Shown here piece after piece: positions 51,093 to 60,307 of a stretch of 64,000 nucleotides of DNA; positions within the stretch are counted from its first letter, which is position 1, and each line of letters begins with the position of its first letter. The translations under genes and the position numbers were made by a program. Source of the DNA: an uncultured Ruminiclostridium sp. (lineage in GTDB: Bacteria > Bacillota > Clostridia > Oscillospirales > Ruminococcaceae); assembly GCA_944386545.1 (NCBI GenBank), contig CALXBK010000001.1:62001-126000 (forward strand), written 5' to 3'. The notes under the pieces were generated by a model. The model was given only the letters and a program-made list of their open reading frames with translations, had not been told where the DNA came from and ran no database searches.

Positions 51093-51911
51093 TTATGTGA
51101 TAAGTTTTATTTTAGCTTTCCTTGAAAGCTCGGTTCCGTTGATATTTGTCAGCGCGTCCATCATGCCGACATACAGCGAGCCTGTGCCGCGTGCGGTTTC
51201 TCCTGCGGCTTCTCCCGCAACTCCGATAAGCGACATTGCGGCACATACCGCCTCAAAGCTGTTGTTGCTGGCAGCGCACGCAGCCGCTGAAAGCGCAGAG
51301 GCAAGACAGCCCGTGCCGGTAATTTTTGACATCAGCGGTATGCCGTTTTCTATAAGCGCAACCCGTGAGCCGCAGGCGACAACGTCCGTTTTACCCGTTA
51401 CGGCAACGGTGCAGGAAAAGCGTTCGCTCGCCTGCTTTGCAAGTGAGATTGTGTCCTCAAGCGAATGTTCTTTGCTGTCCACGCCCTTTTCGAGCTTCAT
51501 AGTAACCGCAGACGCACCCAGGAGCGCCGCTATCTCCGAAGCGTTTGCACGGATTGCGGCAAAGTGATACTGCCTTAAAAGCTGTAAGCTGCTGCGCAGT
51601 CTGTTGTCGGTAGAGCCTGCGCCCACGGGATCAAGCACAACGGGCTTTCCCGCGTCTGCCGCACATTGCGCCGCTATCAGCATGGCTCTCATTCTGTCCT
51701 TGCTCGGTGTCCCCATGTTAAGAGAAAGAGCGTCTGCCTTGCTTGCTATATCCTGTGCGTCAAGCGGGCTGTCCGCCATTATGGGAGAAGCTCCTGCGGC
51801 AAGCAGGCCGTTTGCAACGGTGGACGCCGTAACATAGTTTGTTATGCAGTGAACGAGGGGATTTTTCTCCCTCAGACTATCAATTATTTTTGCCGTATCA
51901 AGAAAATCCAA
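51093..51911 (-). CDS. thiM: Hydroxyethylthiazole kinase
   Basis: This 272-residue ribokinase-fold enzyme has VHCITNYVTASTVANGLLAAGASPIMAD, VLDPVGAGST and ITGTGCLASA with the catalytic Cys region. It salvages the thiazole moiety of thiamine. No thiE or thiD partner is nearby. It follows the AEC transporter by 14 bases, which raises the possibility that this transporter handles a thiamine-related or organic acid substrate; that is only context. Confidence 0.95.
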   Translation of the reverse strand: MDFLDTAKIIDSLREKNPLVHCITNYVTASTVANGLLAAGASPIMADSPLDAQDIASKADALSLNMGTPSKDRMRAMLIAAQCAADAGKPVVLDPVGAGSTDNRLRSSLQLLRQYHFAAIRANASEIAALLGASAVTMKLEKGVDSKEHSLEDTISLAKQASERFSCTVAVTGKTDVVACGSRVALIENGIPLMSKITGTGCLASALSAAACAASNNSFEAVCAAMSLIGVAGEAAGETARGTGSLYVGMMDALTNINGTELSRKAKIKLIT

Positions 51912-51925
51912 AGCGTTAATCTCCT

Positions 51926-52858
51926 TTATGCGAATATTGCCGAAAGCGTGTTGTAGCAGGTAAGCATAAGCGGAAGGGTAACCATTGACAAAATGGTCGT
52001 TGCGGCAAATATCTCCGAGCTGTACTTTGCGTTGCGGTCATACATCAGCGCAAACATTGTGCATATCGCCGCGGCGGGGCAGGCGGCAGCAAGAATGTTT
52101 ACCCCCGCAATAAGCGTGTCGATTTTAAGCGCGAGGCAAATAGCCATAAGCACGCCCGGAAGCACGATAAGCTTTATAAGGCAGGTGTAGTAAATGCGCG
52201 GCTTTTTAATCATGTCCTTAAGGCTTACCGTTGCTATTGTAGAGCCGGCTATCATCATTGCAAGCGGAGTGTTGAGGTTGCTTAAATGAGTGGCGGTGCT
52301 GAGCAGTACGTCGGGCAATGCTATGTTGCAGACAAACAGCACCATGCCGAGCAGAGTTGCAAGTATGCACGGGGAAAGCAGAGCCTTTGCCGTTGATTTT
52401 AGGCCCGGCTTGCCGCTCTTCATCATCATTACGCCGTGAATCCATACGCATATATTGAATATCGTAACATAGGCAGTCAGACAGAACACGCCGTCAGAGC
52501 CGTAAACTCCGTCTATAAGCGGAATACCCATAAAGGCGCAGTTTGAGTAAATACAACTGAAACGTTCTATCAGCCTGCCCTCCTTATCCTTTGAGCGCAT
52601 AAGAAGCGGCACGAGTACAAACGCTGTAACGTAGCTTGCCGCCGCAAGCGCAAAGGAGAGAAGCAGACGGCTGAGAAGCTCGGTCTGAAACGGCTTCTGA
52701 TACGATACAAGAATAACCATCGGGGTTGCAAAATTAAGCACCAGCGTCGAGAGCTTTTTGGTAACGGTGTCATCAAGTATATTGAGCTTGCGGCACAAAA
52801 AGCCCGCCGAAGTAAGCAGAGTCATAATAATGACCTGCCATACAATTGCCATATCCAT
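51926..52858 (-). CDS. AEC family transporter
   Basis: This 310-residue membrane protein has about ten hydrophobic segments in two halves, with the auxin-efflux-carrier pattern (LDDTVTKKLSTLVLNFATPMVILVSY, MGIPLIDGVYG, LNTPLAMMIAGSTIA). Bacterial members export or import organic acids such as malate or malonate. It is the first gene of the run to the thioesterase and has a promoter at 52899-52927. Confidence 0.9.
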   Translation of the reverse strand: MDMAIVWQVIIMTLLTSAGFLCRKLNILDDTVTKKLSTLVLNFATPMVILVSYQKPFQTELLSRLLLSFALAAASYVTAFVLVPLLMRSKDKEGRLIERFSCIYSNCAFMGIPLIDGVYGSDGVFCLTAYVTIFNICVWIHGVMMMKSGKPGLKSTAKALLSPCILATLLGMVLFVCNIALPDVLLSTATHLSNLNTPLAMMIAGSTIATVSLKDMIKKPRIYYTCLIKLIVLPGVLMAICLALKIDTLIAGVNILAAACPAAAICTMFALMYDRNAKYSSEIFAATTILSMVTLPLMLTCYNTLSAIFA

Positions 52859-52898
52859 AAGATACCTCTTTTTTCTTTTGTTCTTTCTGTCTTAGTTA

Positions 52899-52927
52899 AT
52901 TATACTACTTTTTTCGTTTAAAATCAA
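52899..52927 (-). promoter_or_regulatory. Sigma-A promoter for the AEC-thiM-AKR-thioesterase run
   Basis: On the minus strand, TTGATT (complement of 52922-52927), a 17-base spacer and TATAAT (complement of 52899-52904) lie about 40 bases before the AEC start. Confidence 0.85.
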
Positions 52928-53048
52928 CGGAAATATAGATTAAATTAACATTTCTACATATTATTCCGAATAAAATTTTTTTCAAATAATTTCGCCTTTG
53001 TGTGTTATGCACAATAACGCTTAAATAAATTTGTGCAAAATACCGCCC

Positions 53049-53077
53049 TTGAAATGAAATCGTTTTCCTGTTATAAT
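53049..53077 (+). promoter_or_regulatory. Sigma-A promoter for the GH94 gene
   Basis: TTGAAA (53049-53054), a 17-base spacer and TATAAT (53072-53077) lie about 78 bases before the start at 53155. No catabolite-response element is obvious. Confidence 0.85.
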
Positions 53078-53154
53078 GAGATTGACGGGGAAACCCGTGA
53101 AGAAACAGACAAAAAAGCAATCGGCTTTTAAAGAATAACAAGGAGGACAATCCA

Positions 53155-55548
53155 ATGAACTACGGACATTTTGACCTTGAAAACAAGGAGTATGTCATCA
53201 CAAGACCTGATACGCCCTCGGCATGGGCAAACTATCTCGGCTCGCCCGAATACGGCGCAATTATTTCCAACAACGCAGGCGGTTACAGCTTCGTAAAATC
53301 CGGCGCAAACGGCCGTGTTATCCGTTACCGCTTCAACGCTGTGGCAAACGACCAGCCCGGCAGATATGTATATCTCAAGGACAACGAAAGCGGCGAATAC
53401 TGGTCCGCTTCCTGGGCGCCCGTGTGCAAGCCGCTTGATGAGTACAAGAGCGAGTGCCGTCACGGTACTGCCTACACCGTTATCACCTCCGAATACAAGT
53501 CTGTGAAAAGCGAGGTTACCTACTATGTTCCCAAGGATGCTACCTACGAGGTATGGGCGGCGAAGATAACCAACAACGATACAAAGCCCAGAAAGCTCTC
53601 CGTAACAGGCTACTGCGAATTTGTAAACGACAACAACTATGAGCAGGATCAGGTAAATCTCCAGTATACTCTGTTTATCACACGCACCTATTTTAAGGGC
53701 AGTTTCATTTTACAAAAGCAGAACGAGATTTTCAAGAACCCCAACAACGAGCGTTTCCTCGGTCTTGCAAGGGCAGACGTAAGCGCATACTGCGGCGACC
53801 GTGATTCCTTTGTGGGCGCATACAGAAGCTATGCAAACCCCAAGGGTATCGAGCAGGGACTGAAGGGCGACCTTAACTACAACACCAACTCCTGCGGCGC
53901 GCTCCAGAGCGACATTGAGCTTGCTCCCGGCGAAACAAGGGAATTTACCTACATTCTCGGTCAGAAGCCCGAAAACGTTGCCGCTGAAATCATTGCAAGA
54001 TACAATGAGGCGGGCGTTGTCGAAAAGGAAATCGCAGAGCTTAAGGAATACTGGCATTCAAAGCTGGACAACCTCCAGGTAAATACGCCCGACGCAGATT
54101 TCAACAACATGGTAAACGTATGGAACGCATACAACTGCTTTATCACCTTCATCTGGTCAAGGGCGGCGTCTTTCCAGTATTGCGGTCTGAGAAACGGCTT
54201 CGGCTACCGCGATACCGTACAGGATATACAGGGCATTATCCACCTTGCGCCCGAAATGGCAAAGCAGCAGATTATATTCATGCTCTCCGCACAGGTTACA
54301 AACGGCGCAGGTCTGCCGCTGGTTAAGTATACTCACAACGCAGGACATGAAAATCACCCCGACGAGAACGACGAGAACACCGCATACGCAAAGGAAACGG
54401 GACATCCCTCCTACCGTGCGGACGACGCGCTCTGGCTGTTCCCCACAATCTACAAGTACATCTCCGAAAGCGGCGACCATGCTTTCCTTGATGAGGAAAT
54501 CTACTATGCTAACGACGGCGAAAAGGGAACCGTATACGACCACTTGAAGAGAGCTATCAGTTTCTCGATGAACCACCTCGGCACACACGGTATGCCCGCA
54601 GGACTTCATGCCGACTGGAACGATTGCCTTCGCCTTGGCAAGAAGGGCGAATCCACCTTCGTTGCATTCCAGCTCGTTTACGCTATAAAGATTTTAAAGA
54701 CCTATGCGGTTGAAAAGAACGATACCGAGTATGCAAATTATCTCGATGAAATCAAGGCAAAGCTTGACGAGATTTTAAGCGCTTGCTGGAACGAGGACAG
54801 ATGGATAAGAGGCTACAAGGAGGACGGTACCGTTATCGGTCAGAGAACCGATCCTGAGGCTTCTATGTGGCTCAATCCCCAGTCTTGGTCCGTTATCTCC
54901 GGCTTTGCAACAAAGGAGCAGGCTGAAAAGGCTATGGACAGTGTTGAAAGAGAGCTTAATACTCCATACGGCGCAATGGTAATGTATCCTCCTTATGTAG
55001 AGCATGGCTTTGACGGCGCACTGATGCAGTGCTTTAACAAATGCACAAAGGAAAACGCAGGTATCTTCTCACAGCCTCAGGGCTGGCTCATACTCGCGGA
55101 GTCAAAGCTCGGCCACGGCAACCGTGCATATAGGTACTGGAAGGAAGCGGCTCCCGCAACCTACAACGACAATGCAGAGCACAGAGTGCTTGAGCCGTAC
55201 GTATACGGTCAGTTTGTAGAGGGCAAGGACAGCCCCTTCGCAGGCAGAGCGCATGTACACTGGCTGACAGGTACAGCTTCTACCGTTATGGTTGGTACTA
55301 CCGAGGGTATTCTCGGTCTTAACCCCGAAACAAAGGGTATCGTAATCAACCCCTCTATCCCCTCCGAGTGGAAGGAATACACCATGAAGAAAACCTTCAG
55401 AGGAAAGAAGCTCAATGTTACCGTAAAGAACCCCAACGGCAGTGAGCACGGCGTTAAGAGCGTAACCGTAAACGGCGAAAGGATTGACGGCATACTAATT
55501 CTCGACAGTATTTTAAAGGCTGAAAACGACATCGTAATCGAGCTTTAA
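53155..55548 (+). CDS. Cellobiose phosphorylase (GH94)
   Basis: This 797-residue cytoplasmic enzyme phosphorolyses cellobiose to glucose-1-phosphate and glucose, saving ATP during cellulose breakdown. The N-terminal beta domain opens with NYGHFDLENKEYVITRPDTP and ISNNAGGYSF. The (alpha/alpha)6 catalytic domain contains GFGYRDTVQDI and the DWND motif (487-490), which carries the general acid. The C-terminal beta domain has HVHWLTGTASTVMVGTTEGILGL. The length fits cellobiose phosphorylase, not the longer cellodextrin phosphorylase. The glucose-1-phosphate could be processed by the phosphohexomutase at 13325. Chitobiose or cellobionate phosphorylase are less likely alternatives. Confidence 0.92.
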   Translation: MNYGHFDLENKEYVITRPDTPSAWANYLGSPEYGAIISNNAGGYSFVKSGANGRVIRYRFNAVANDQPGRYVYLKDNESGEYWSASWAPVCKPLDEYKSECRHGTAYTVITSEYKSVKSEVTYYVPKDATYEVWAAKITNNDTKPRKLSVTGYCEFVNDNNYEQDQVNLQYTLFITRTYFKGSFILQKQNEIFKNPNNERFLGLARADVSAYCGDRDSFVGAYRSYANPKGIEQGLKGDLNYNTNSCGALQSDIELAPGETREFTYILGQKPENVAAEIIARYNEAGVVEKEIAELKEYWHSKLDNLQVNTPDADFNNMVNVWNAYNCFITFIWSRAASFQYCGLRNGFGYRDTVQDIQGIIHLAPEMAKQQIIFMLSAQVTNGAGLPLVKYTHNAGHENHPDENDENTAYAKETGHPSYRADDALWLFPTIYKYISESGDHAFLDEEIYYANDGEKGTVYDHLKRAISFSMNHLGTHGMPAGLHADWNDCLRLGKKGESTFVAFQLVYAIKILKTYAVEKNDTEYANYLDEIKAKLDEILSACWNEDRWIRGYKEDGTVIGQRTDPEASMWLNPQSWSVISGFATKEQAEKAMDSVERELNTPYGAMVMYPPYVEHGFDGALMQCFNKCTKENAGIFSQPQGWLILAESKLGHGNRAYRYWKEAAPATYNDNAEHRVLEPYVYGQFVEGKDSPFAGRAHVHWLTGTASTVMVGTTEGILGLNPETKGIVINPSIPSEWKEYTMKKTFRGKKLNVTVKNPNGSEHGVKSVTVNGERIDGILILDSILKAENDIVIEL

Positions 55549-55569
55549 TTAAACCCTTGTAAAACAAAA

Positions 55570-55606
55570 GTACCGCTGTGGGAAGCCACGGCGGTACATT
55601 TTTATT
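55570..55606. terminator. Terminator after the GH94 gene
   Basis: The stem GTACCGCTGTGG/CCACGGCGGTAC (one wobble) closes a GAAG loop and is followed by ATTTTTATT. It lies between the convergent GH94 and rmuC genes. Confidence 0.88.
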
Positions 55607-56879
55607 AAGCTTGTACACAGGGCGGGTTTTGCTCCGTAAGCTCGATTTTTGAGAGCTGTTTGTTAATTGCCCTTGTACGCACTCCGACCAGCTTGTCAAG
55701 GTCGCTGTCAACCTGCTGTATGTGCTTTTTCGTGTCTGAAAGCACGCCTTCAAAGCTCTCAAACTCACGGCGCACGCTTGCAAGTATCTGCCATACCTCG
55801 TCGGTGTGCTTTTGCACTTCAAGGGTACGGAAGCCCATGTAAAGAGCGTTGAGCAGAGCCGCCATCGTTGTTGGACCTGCAATGTTGACGTGGTACTCAC
55901 GCTGAAGCGCTTCTGAAAGTCCCTGCTTTACAACCTCAGCATACAGTCCCTCAAACGGCAGGAACATGATAGCAAAATTTGTAGTGTGCGGCGGGACTAT
56001 ATACTTGTCGTGAATATCCTTTGCACATTTTTTGATAACGGTGCAAAGCTCCTTTGCCGCCGCTGCCGCCCTGTCCTTGTCGCCGCTGTCATAGGCGTCC
56101 AAAAGTGCGGAATAAGTATCGCCGGGGAACTTTGAGTCAATTGGCAGATATACCGTGCCGTTTCCCGTACCGGGGAGCTTTACGGCAAATTCCACACGGT
56201 TTTTGCTGTCGGGGCAGACAGCCGTATCAATATCGTACTGTTCGGGGGAGAGTATTTCCTCCAAAATTGCGCCGAGCTGAGTTTCTCCGAGAATACCCCT
56301 TGTCTTGACGTTGGACAGCACCTTTTTAAGGTCTCCCACGCTTCCTGCGAGATTTCTCATTTCGCCCAGCCCCTCGTACACCTTGCCGAGCTGTTCGTTT
56401 ACCGTGCTGAACGAGCGCGTTATCTTCTCGTCAAGGGTAGTGCCGAGCTTTTCTCCGACAATACCGCGCATTTCGTCAAGTTGTTTTTTGGTATCGCCGT
56501 TTATGGCGTTTAAGCGGTCGGTCATTTCCGTTCTCATGGCGGTAAGCGAGTCGCTGTTTGACTTTTCCATATTGGAAAGTCTTTGCTCAAACTGCGAGAG
56601 CAGTCTTGCAGTACCCTCTGCGCTTTGCGTCTGCCCCTGCGTGAGATTGTCCGACAGGCGGGTAACCATGTTTACAAGCTCCGTTCTCAGCTGTGCTCCG
56701 CTTGAAGTTTGAAGCTCATGAAGCGTGCCAAGCCGAGTGTTCATCGAAATAATCTTTTCGGTAAGCTCCTTAGGCTCTGCCGTATTTTTTTCAGAGCCTT
56801 TATTCTTTGCAATAACAACAAGCAAGACAGCGGTCAGCACGAGCTGTACCGCCGCAAGCGCAATGCATATAATTTCCAT
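55605..56879 (-). CDS. rmuC: DNA recombination protein RmuC
   Basis: This 424-residue protein has an N-terminal membrane helix (about 3-24), a coiled coil (about 35-170) and the RmuC nuclease-like domain (about 180-390) with GILGETQLGAILEEILSPEQYD, PIDSKFPGDTYSALLDAY and NFAIMFLPFEGLYAEV. It suppresses inverted-repeat recombination in E. coli; the mechanism is unclear. The ribosome binding site is AAGGAGAA. Confidence 0.93.
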   Translation of the reverse strand: MEIICIALAAVQLVLTAVLLVVIAKNKGSEKNTAEPKELTEKIISMNTRLGTLHELQTSSGAQLRTELVNMVTRLSDNLTQGQTQSAEGTARLLSQFEQRLSNMEKSNSDSLTAMRTEMTDRLNAINGDTKKQLDEMRGIVGEKLGTTLDEKITRSFSTVNEQLGKVYEGLGEMRNLAGSVGDLKKVLSNVKTRGILGETQLGAILEEILSPEQYDIDTAVCPDSKNRVEFAVKLPGTGNGTVYLPIDSKFPGDTYSALLDAYDSGDKDRAAAAAKELCTVIKKCAKDIHDKYIVPPHTTNFAIMFLPFEGLYAEVVKQGLSEALQREYHVNIAGPTTMAALLNALYMGFRTLEVQKHTDEVWQILASVRREFESFEGVLSDTKKHIQQVDSDLDKLVGVRTRAINKQLSKIELTEQNPPCVQA

Positions 56880-56915
56880 TAATTTCTCCTTGCGGCGTTT
56901 AATTTGTCACCGTAA

Positions 56916-56944
56916 ATTGTAGCATACTTTTACCCTTTTGTCAA
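56916..56944 (-). promoter_or_regulatory. Sigma-A promoter for rmuC
   Basis: On the minus strand, TTGACA (complement of 56939-56944), a 17-base spacer and TACAAT (complement of 56916-56921) lie 36 bases upstream of the start codon. Confidence 0.85.
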
Positions 56945-57042
56945 AACAAACAAACCGTTATTTAAAAAATGCCGAAAAAGAGATGGGATATTGTTTAAAT
57001 TGATGAAAATATTATTTTTTCTTAATCATACGGTAAATTTCA

Positions 57043-57071
57043 TTGACAATGTGAAAATTCCTTGATATAAT
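57043..57071 (+). promoter_or_regulatory. Sigma-A promoter for the first DUF4190-like gene
   Basis: TTGACA (57043-57048), a 17-base spacer and TATAAT (57066-57071) are perfect consensus, implying strong expression. The leader is about 90 bases. Confidence 0.92.
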
Positions 57072-57168
57072 ATGGCGGTAAAGTGTTCTGGGACTGAGAT
57101 GTCTGCGCGGCGCTTTGCAATTCGGTATAATCCGAGTACATATTTTTTAAATTCAGGAGGATGAATTT

Positions 57169-57546
57169 ATGCAGGGAAATAACGGTTCAATAGCTTCTAT
57201 CATCGCACTTGTTTGCGGTATTCTCGGCTTTTTAGGCCTTTTATTAATGGGTATTCCGCTGTTTGCAATTCTGTTCTTCTTCATCTCCATCGTCGGAGTT
57301 ATTCTCGGCGGAGTGGGTATGAGCCAGTCCAAGGCGGCAACAGGTAATGTAAACGGTCTTGCAATTGCAGGTCTTGTTGTAAGCATTATCGGTGCTTTCT
57401 TCGGCCTTATCGGTGCTGCCTGCGGTGCTTGTGCATGTATCGGATGGAGCAGATTAGGTCTTTCCTGTGCATTCATGGGATGTCTCAGCCCCGAATATCA
57501 GGAAGTTGTAAACGTTGTTTCCGGTTTCGGCTCATTGTTTGCTTGA
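57169..57546 (+). CDS. DUF4190-like small membrane protein A
   Basis: This 125-residue protein has three close hydrophobic segments (about 8-24, 28-48 and 61-90), a GGVGMSQSKAATGNVNGLAIAGL hinge between the second and third, and a Cys-rich stretch GAACGACACIG. It is paralogous to the 106-residue protein at 58553, which shares the same hinge and Cys pattern. DUF4190 proteins are uncharacterised membrane proteins. It has the strongest promoter in this part of the window, a GGAGGA ribosome binding site and its own terminator. Confidence 0.78.
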   Translation: MQGNNGSIASIIALVCGILGFLGLLLMGIPLFAILFFFISIVGVILGGVGMSQSKAATGNVNGLAIAGLVVSIIGAFFGLIGAACGACACIGWSRLGLSCAFMGCLSPEYQEVVNVVSGFGSLFA

Positions 57547-57607
57547 TAAGTCTTACGGACCTGTGTGCTGTTGTATACACCTTTGTAAGCGGAAAAACAA
57601 GAAATTT

Positions 57608-57638
57608 AAAACCACCTTTTCGGGTGGTTTTATTTTTA
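57608..57638 (+). terminator. Intrinsic terminator after DUF4190-like gene A
   Basis: The perfect 9-bp stem AAAACCACC/GGTGGTTTT with a 6-base loop is followed by ATTTTTAAT. The lgt-like gene starts 23 bases later, so it may be expressed by read-through. Confidence 0.85.
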
Positions 57639-57660
57639 ATATATTTAAAAAGAGGATTTT

Positions 57661-58446
57661 ATGTTAGGCAGTTTTGAATTATTCGGAAAAGAGTACAGCT
57701 ATTATGCCGTTCTTGCTTTGATAGGCGCACTTTTAGCGGGTGCATTCAGCTTTATATTCGCAAAAAAGAGAGGACTTAACGAGGTTAAGATGGTTTTTCT
57801 CCTGCTCTTCAGCGTTATCGGAGTTTTTATCGGCGGACATCTTCTGTATGCCGTAACCAATATCGACAAGCTGGCGTATCTGCCCAAAGTACAGAATTTC
57901 ATGGAGTTTATTTATCTCATGGCGTTTGTATTCGGCGGTCAGGTGTTTTACGGAGGACTGCTCGGCGGCATCCTTGCGGGTGTGATTTACGCTAAAGTGA
58001 CAAAGCTTGATAATTTCAGCGGCTATGCGGATATTGCGGCTTGCGCCGTTCCGCTGTTTCATGTTTTCGGCAGAATAGGCTGTTTTTTAAGCGGGTGCTG
58101 CTACGGGGTTGAGTCGGATTTCGGCTTTACCTTCCACAATGCGGTAATTGAATCGGCAAACGGCGTAAACCGCTTTCCCGTACAGCTTTTTGAGGCAGGC
58201 TTCAATGTGTGCCTGTTTATCTTCCTGCTGTTCATGCTGGGTAAGGATAAATTCAAAAACAGGCTGTTTATGCTTTATATGTTCCTGTATGCAATAGTCA
58301 GGTTTATACTGGAATATTTCAGAGGGGACGAATACAGAGGCTTTTTGTTCGGGCTTTCCACCTCGCAGATTATTTCCGTTTTAATAGTGATTACCATCGG
58401 TCTGTATGCGATTATTTACAAAATTCGTAAAAAAGAGTCAAAATAA
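57661..58446 (+). CDS. Prolipoprotein diacylglyceryl transferase family protein
   Basis: This 261-residue membrane protein has seven hydrophobic segments and belongs to the Lgt family. The Lgt signature region reads GRIGCFLSGCCYG instead of the classical GRIGNFINGELYG, and the C-terminal part has RFILEYFRGDEYRGFLFGLSTSQIIS. Lgt adds diacylglycerol to the Cys of prolipoproteins. Because residues known as important in E. coli Lgt (the Asn after RIG and the Glu before YG) are Cys here, a different acceptor or donor is possible. It is flanked by two DUF4190-like paralogues. Confidence 0.85.
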   Translation: MLGSFELFGKEYSYYAVLALIGALLAGAFSFIFAKKRGLNEVKMVFLLLFSVIGVFIGGHLLYAVTNIDKLAYLPKVQNFMEFIYLMAFVFGGQVFYGGLLGGILAGVIYAKVTKLDNFSGYADIAACAVPLFHVFGRIGCFLSGCCYGVESDFGFTFHNAVIESANGVNRFPVQLFEAGFNVCLFIFLLFMLGKDKFKNRLFMLYMFLYAIVRFILEYFRGDEYRGFLFGLSTSQIISVLIVITIGLYAIIYKIRKKESK

Positions 58447-58475
58447 CCGATTTTCGCCACAATTCGTGCTTATTC

Positions 58476-58504
58476 TTGACAATTTGCCTCAATTGTGTTA
58501 ATAT
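58476..58504 (+). promoter_or_regulatory. Sigma-A promoter for the second DUF4190-like gene
   Basis: TTGACA (58476-58481), a 17-base spacer and TAATAT (58499-58504) lie 48 bases before the start. Confidence 0.8.
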
Positions 58505-58552
58505 CAAACGTAGCGGTTAAGTCCGTAAATGCTGTTTCGGAGGTAATTAATT

Positions 58553-58873
58553 ATGAATAACGGTCAGTCCTTTGGCGTTATCGCGCTTATATGCGGTTTA
58601 GCGGGAATTATCTGTTCCTTTATATTTATCGTACCGGCTCTGCCTTGGGTTGGCTTGCTGCTTTCCTTTGCGGCGGTTATCCTCGGCGGCATCGGCATGA
58701 GCAAGTCAAAGAATGCAACGGGCAAGGCGGACGGACTATGTATAACGGGGCTTGTTTTGGGTATTATCGGTGCGGTATTCTGCATTGTGGGTGCGGCGTG
58801 CGCTACCTGCGTGTGCGGAGCAACAGTATGTTTAAATGAATTTTCTGAATGGCTTTCGGATATATTATCATAA
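58553..58873 (+). CDS. DUF4190-like small membrane protein B
   Basis: This 106-residue protein has three hydrophobic segments and the hinge GGIGMSKSKNATGKADGLCI. A Cys-rich stretch (GAACATCVCGATVC) follows the third helix. It is a clear paralogue of the protein at 57169, sharing hinge, spacing and Cys placement. The function is unknown. It has its own promoter and a strong terminator. Confidence 0.78.
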   Translation: MNNGQSFGVIALICGLAGIICSFIFIVPALPWVGLLLSFAAVILGGIGMSKSKNATGKADGLCITGLVLGIIGAVFCIVGAACATCVCGATVCLNEFSEWLSDILS

Positions 58874-58884
58874 ATCTCTGCCGG

Positions 58885-58917
58885 AAAAGGGGTTGTCACA
58901 CTAAGACAACCCCTTTT
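58885..58917. terminator. Bidirectional terminator before the MATE gene
   Basis: The perfect 13-bp stem AAAAGGGGTTGTC/GACAACCCCTTTT with a 7-base loop is flanked by T-rich DNA and ends the convergent DUF4190 and MATE transcripts. Confidence 0.9.
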
Positions 58918-58919
58918 AT

Positions 58920-60257
58920 TTATATTTTGTTAAACGCATTTCCTTCTAAAAAGTACCATCGGTAGAAAAATATATCCAACGTAACGGACAGCACCCATCC
59001 GACAGGCCAGGAAAACCATATTCCGTTTGAGCCGAAAACGGGCGATAAGATAAAGGCGAAAGCTACTCTTAAAACAAGGTCAAGCCAAGTGGAAATCATA
59101 AACGGCTTCATTATTCCACAGCCTCTGAGTCCCCCGTCAATGCCGATTTTAAGGCAGATAAGCAGATAGAACGGTGCGACGGTAAGCAAAAAGGTGCGGC
59201 CTGTTTCTATAATCTGCGCGTCAGCCTCCGAGGAAAAGAGATTTACAAGCTCTCCGCCGAAGATGACAAACAAAAGCGCAAACGGCAGGGAAATCAGAAA
59301 GCAGATGATAAGCCCGTACTTAATACCCTTTTTCACTCTGTCATGCTGTCCTGCACCCATGTTCTGCGCTACAAAGCTTGACACGCTGTTCGACATGGTG
59401 GTAAAGCAGGTCAGCGCAAAGGTGTTGAGCTTGACTGCGGAAGCGTAGCCGCCCATTACCGACGAGCCGTAGCCGTTTATTATTCCTTGAATGAAAAGGT
59501 TGCCCACCGATACAAAGCTGCTTTGCAGAATTGAGGGAATGGATATGCGGCTTATTTGCTTGAGAGCGTCAATTGACATCAGCTGAGGCTTTCCGCTTTC
59601 GATTTTTTTAAGCCTTTTACTGAGTGTAACCAACGACAGCACAGAAGCCGCGCCTTGAGCTATAAAGGTAGCCCACGCAACGCCGTCAATGCCCATTGCA
59701 AAGGTCGTGACAAAGAGCAAATCCAGGATGATATTTGCAACGGACGAGCCTATAAGGAAAATAAGCGGTGTGCGTGAGTCGCCCAATGCCGTGAATATAC
59801 CGTTGCAGGCGTTGTACAAAAATAAAAAGGGCAGTCCGAGTATGTATATTTTAAGGTAAATATCGCTGTCCGTGAAAATATTGCCGGGAGTGCCTAAAAG
59901 CGTCAGCATAGGCTGTGACAATATTATGCCGACTGCGGTAAGGAGTGCCGAAACAGCCAAAAACGCCGTAATAGTGGTGTTTACCGCCGTTTTCATAAAG
60001 GTGTAATCCTTAGAGCCGAACAGCCTTGCCACAACCACCGAAGCGCCGACGCTTCCGCCCGTTGCCACTGCCAAAAAAATCATCGTTATGGGGTAGCTCG
60101 CTCCTATTGCGCTGATTGCAAGCGGACTTACAAAGTTTCCCGCTATCATGGTGTCGGCTATGTTGTAGAGCTGTTGACAGGCAACGCTTAGCAGCGTAGG
60201 CAGTGAAAACTTCAGCAGGGCGGAGAGTATTCCGCCCTTGGTCATATCCGAAACCAT
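58920..60257 (-). CDS. MATE family efflux transporter
   Basis: This 445-residue membrane protein has twelve hydrophobic segments in two six-helix halves with the MATE pattern (SLPTLLSVACQQLYNIADTMIAGNFVSPLAISAIGASYPI). It is a Na+ or H+ coupled exporter of drugs or metabolites of NorM/DinF type. It is the last gene of the minus-strand run from the GH36 gene and lies 50 bases after the ADP-ribosylglycohydrolase gene. The substrate is unknown. Confidence 0.93.
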   Translation of the reverse strand: MVSDMTKGGILSALLKFSLPTLLSVACQQLYNIADTMIAGNFVSPLAISAIGASYPITMIFLAVATGGSVGASVVVARLFGSKDYTFMKTAVNTTITAFLAVSALLTAVGIILSQPMLTLLGTPGNIFTDSDIYLKIYILGLPFLFLYNACNGIFTALGDSRTPLIFLIGSSVANIILDLLFVTTFAMGIDGVAWATFIAQGAASVLSLVTLSKRLKKIESGKPQLMSIDALKQISRISIPSILQSSFVSVGNLFIQGIINGYGSSVMGGYASAVKLNTFALTCFTTMSNSVSSFVAQNMGAGQHDRVKKGIKYGLIICFLISLPFALLFVIFGGELVNLFSSEADAQIIETGRTFLLTVAPFYLLICLKIGIDGGLRGCGIMKPFMISTWLDLVLRVAFAFILSPVFGSNGIWFSWPVGWVLSVTLDIFFYRWYFLEGNAFNKI

Positions 60258-60307
60258 TTTTATCCCTTCCTTGTTCTTTATATTCCTTTGTTCTTTTTAT
60301 GCTTCCT

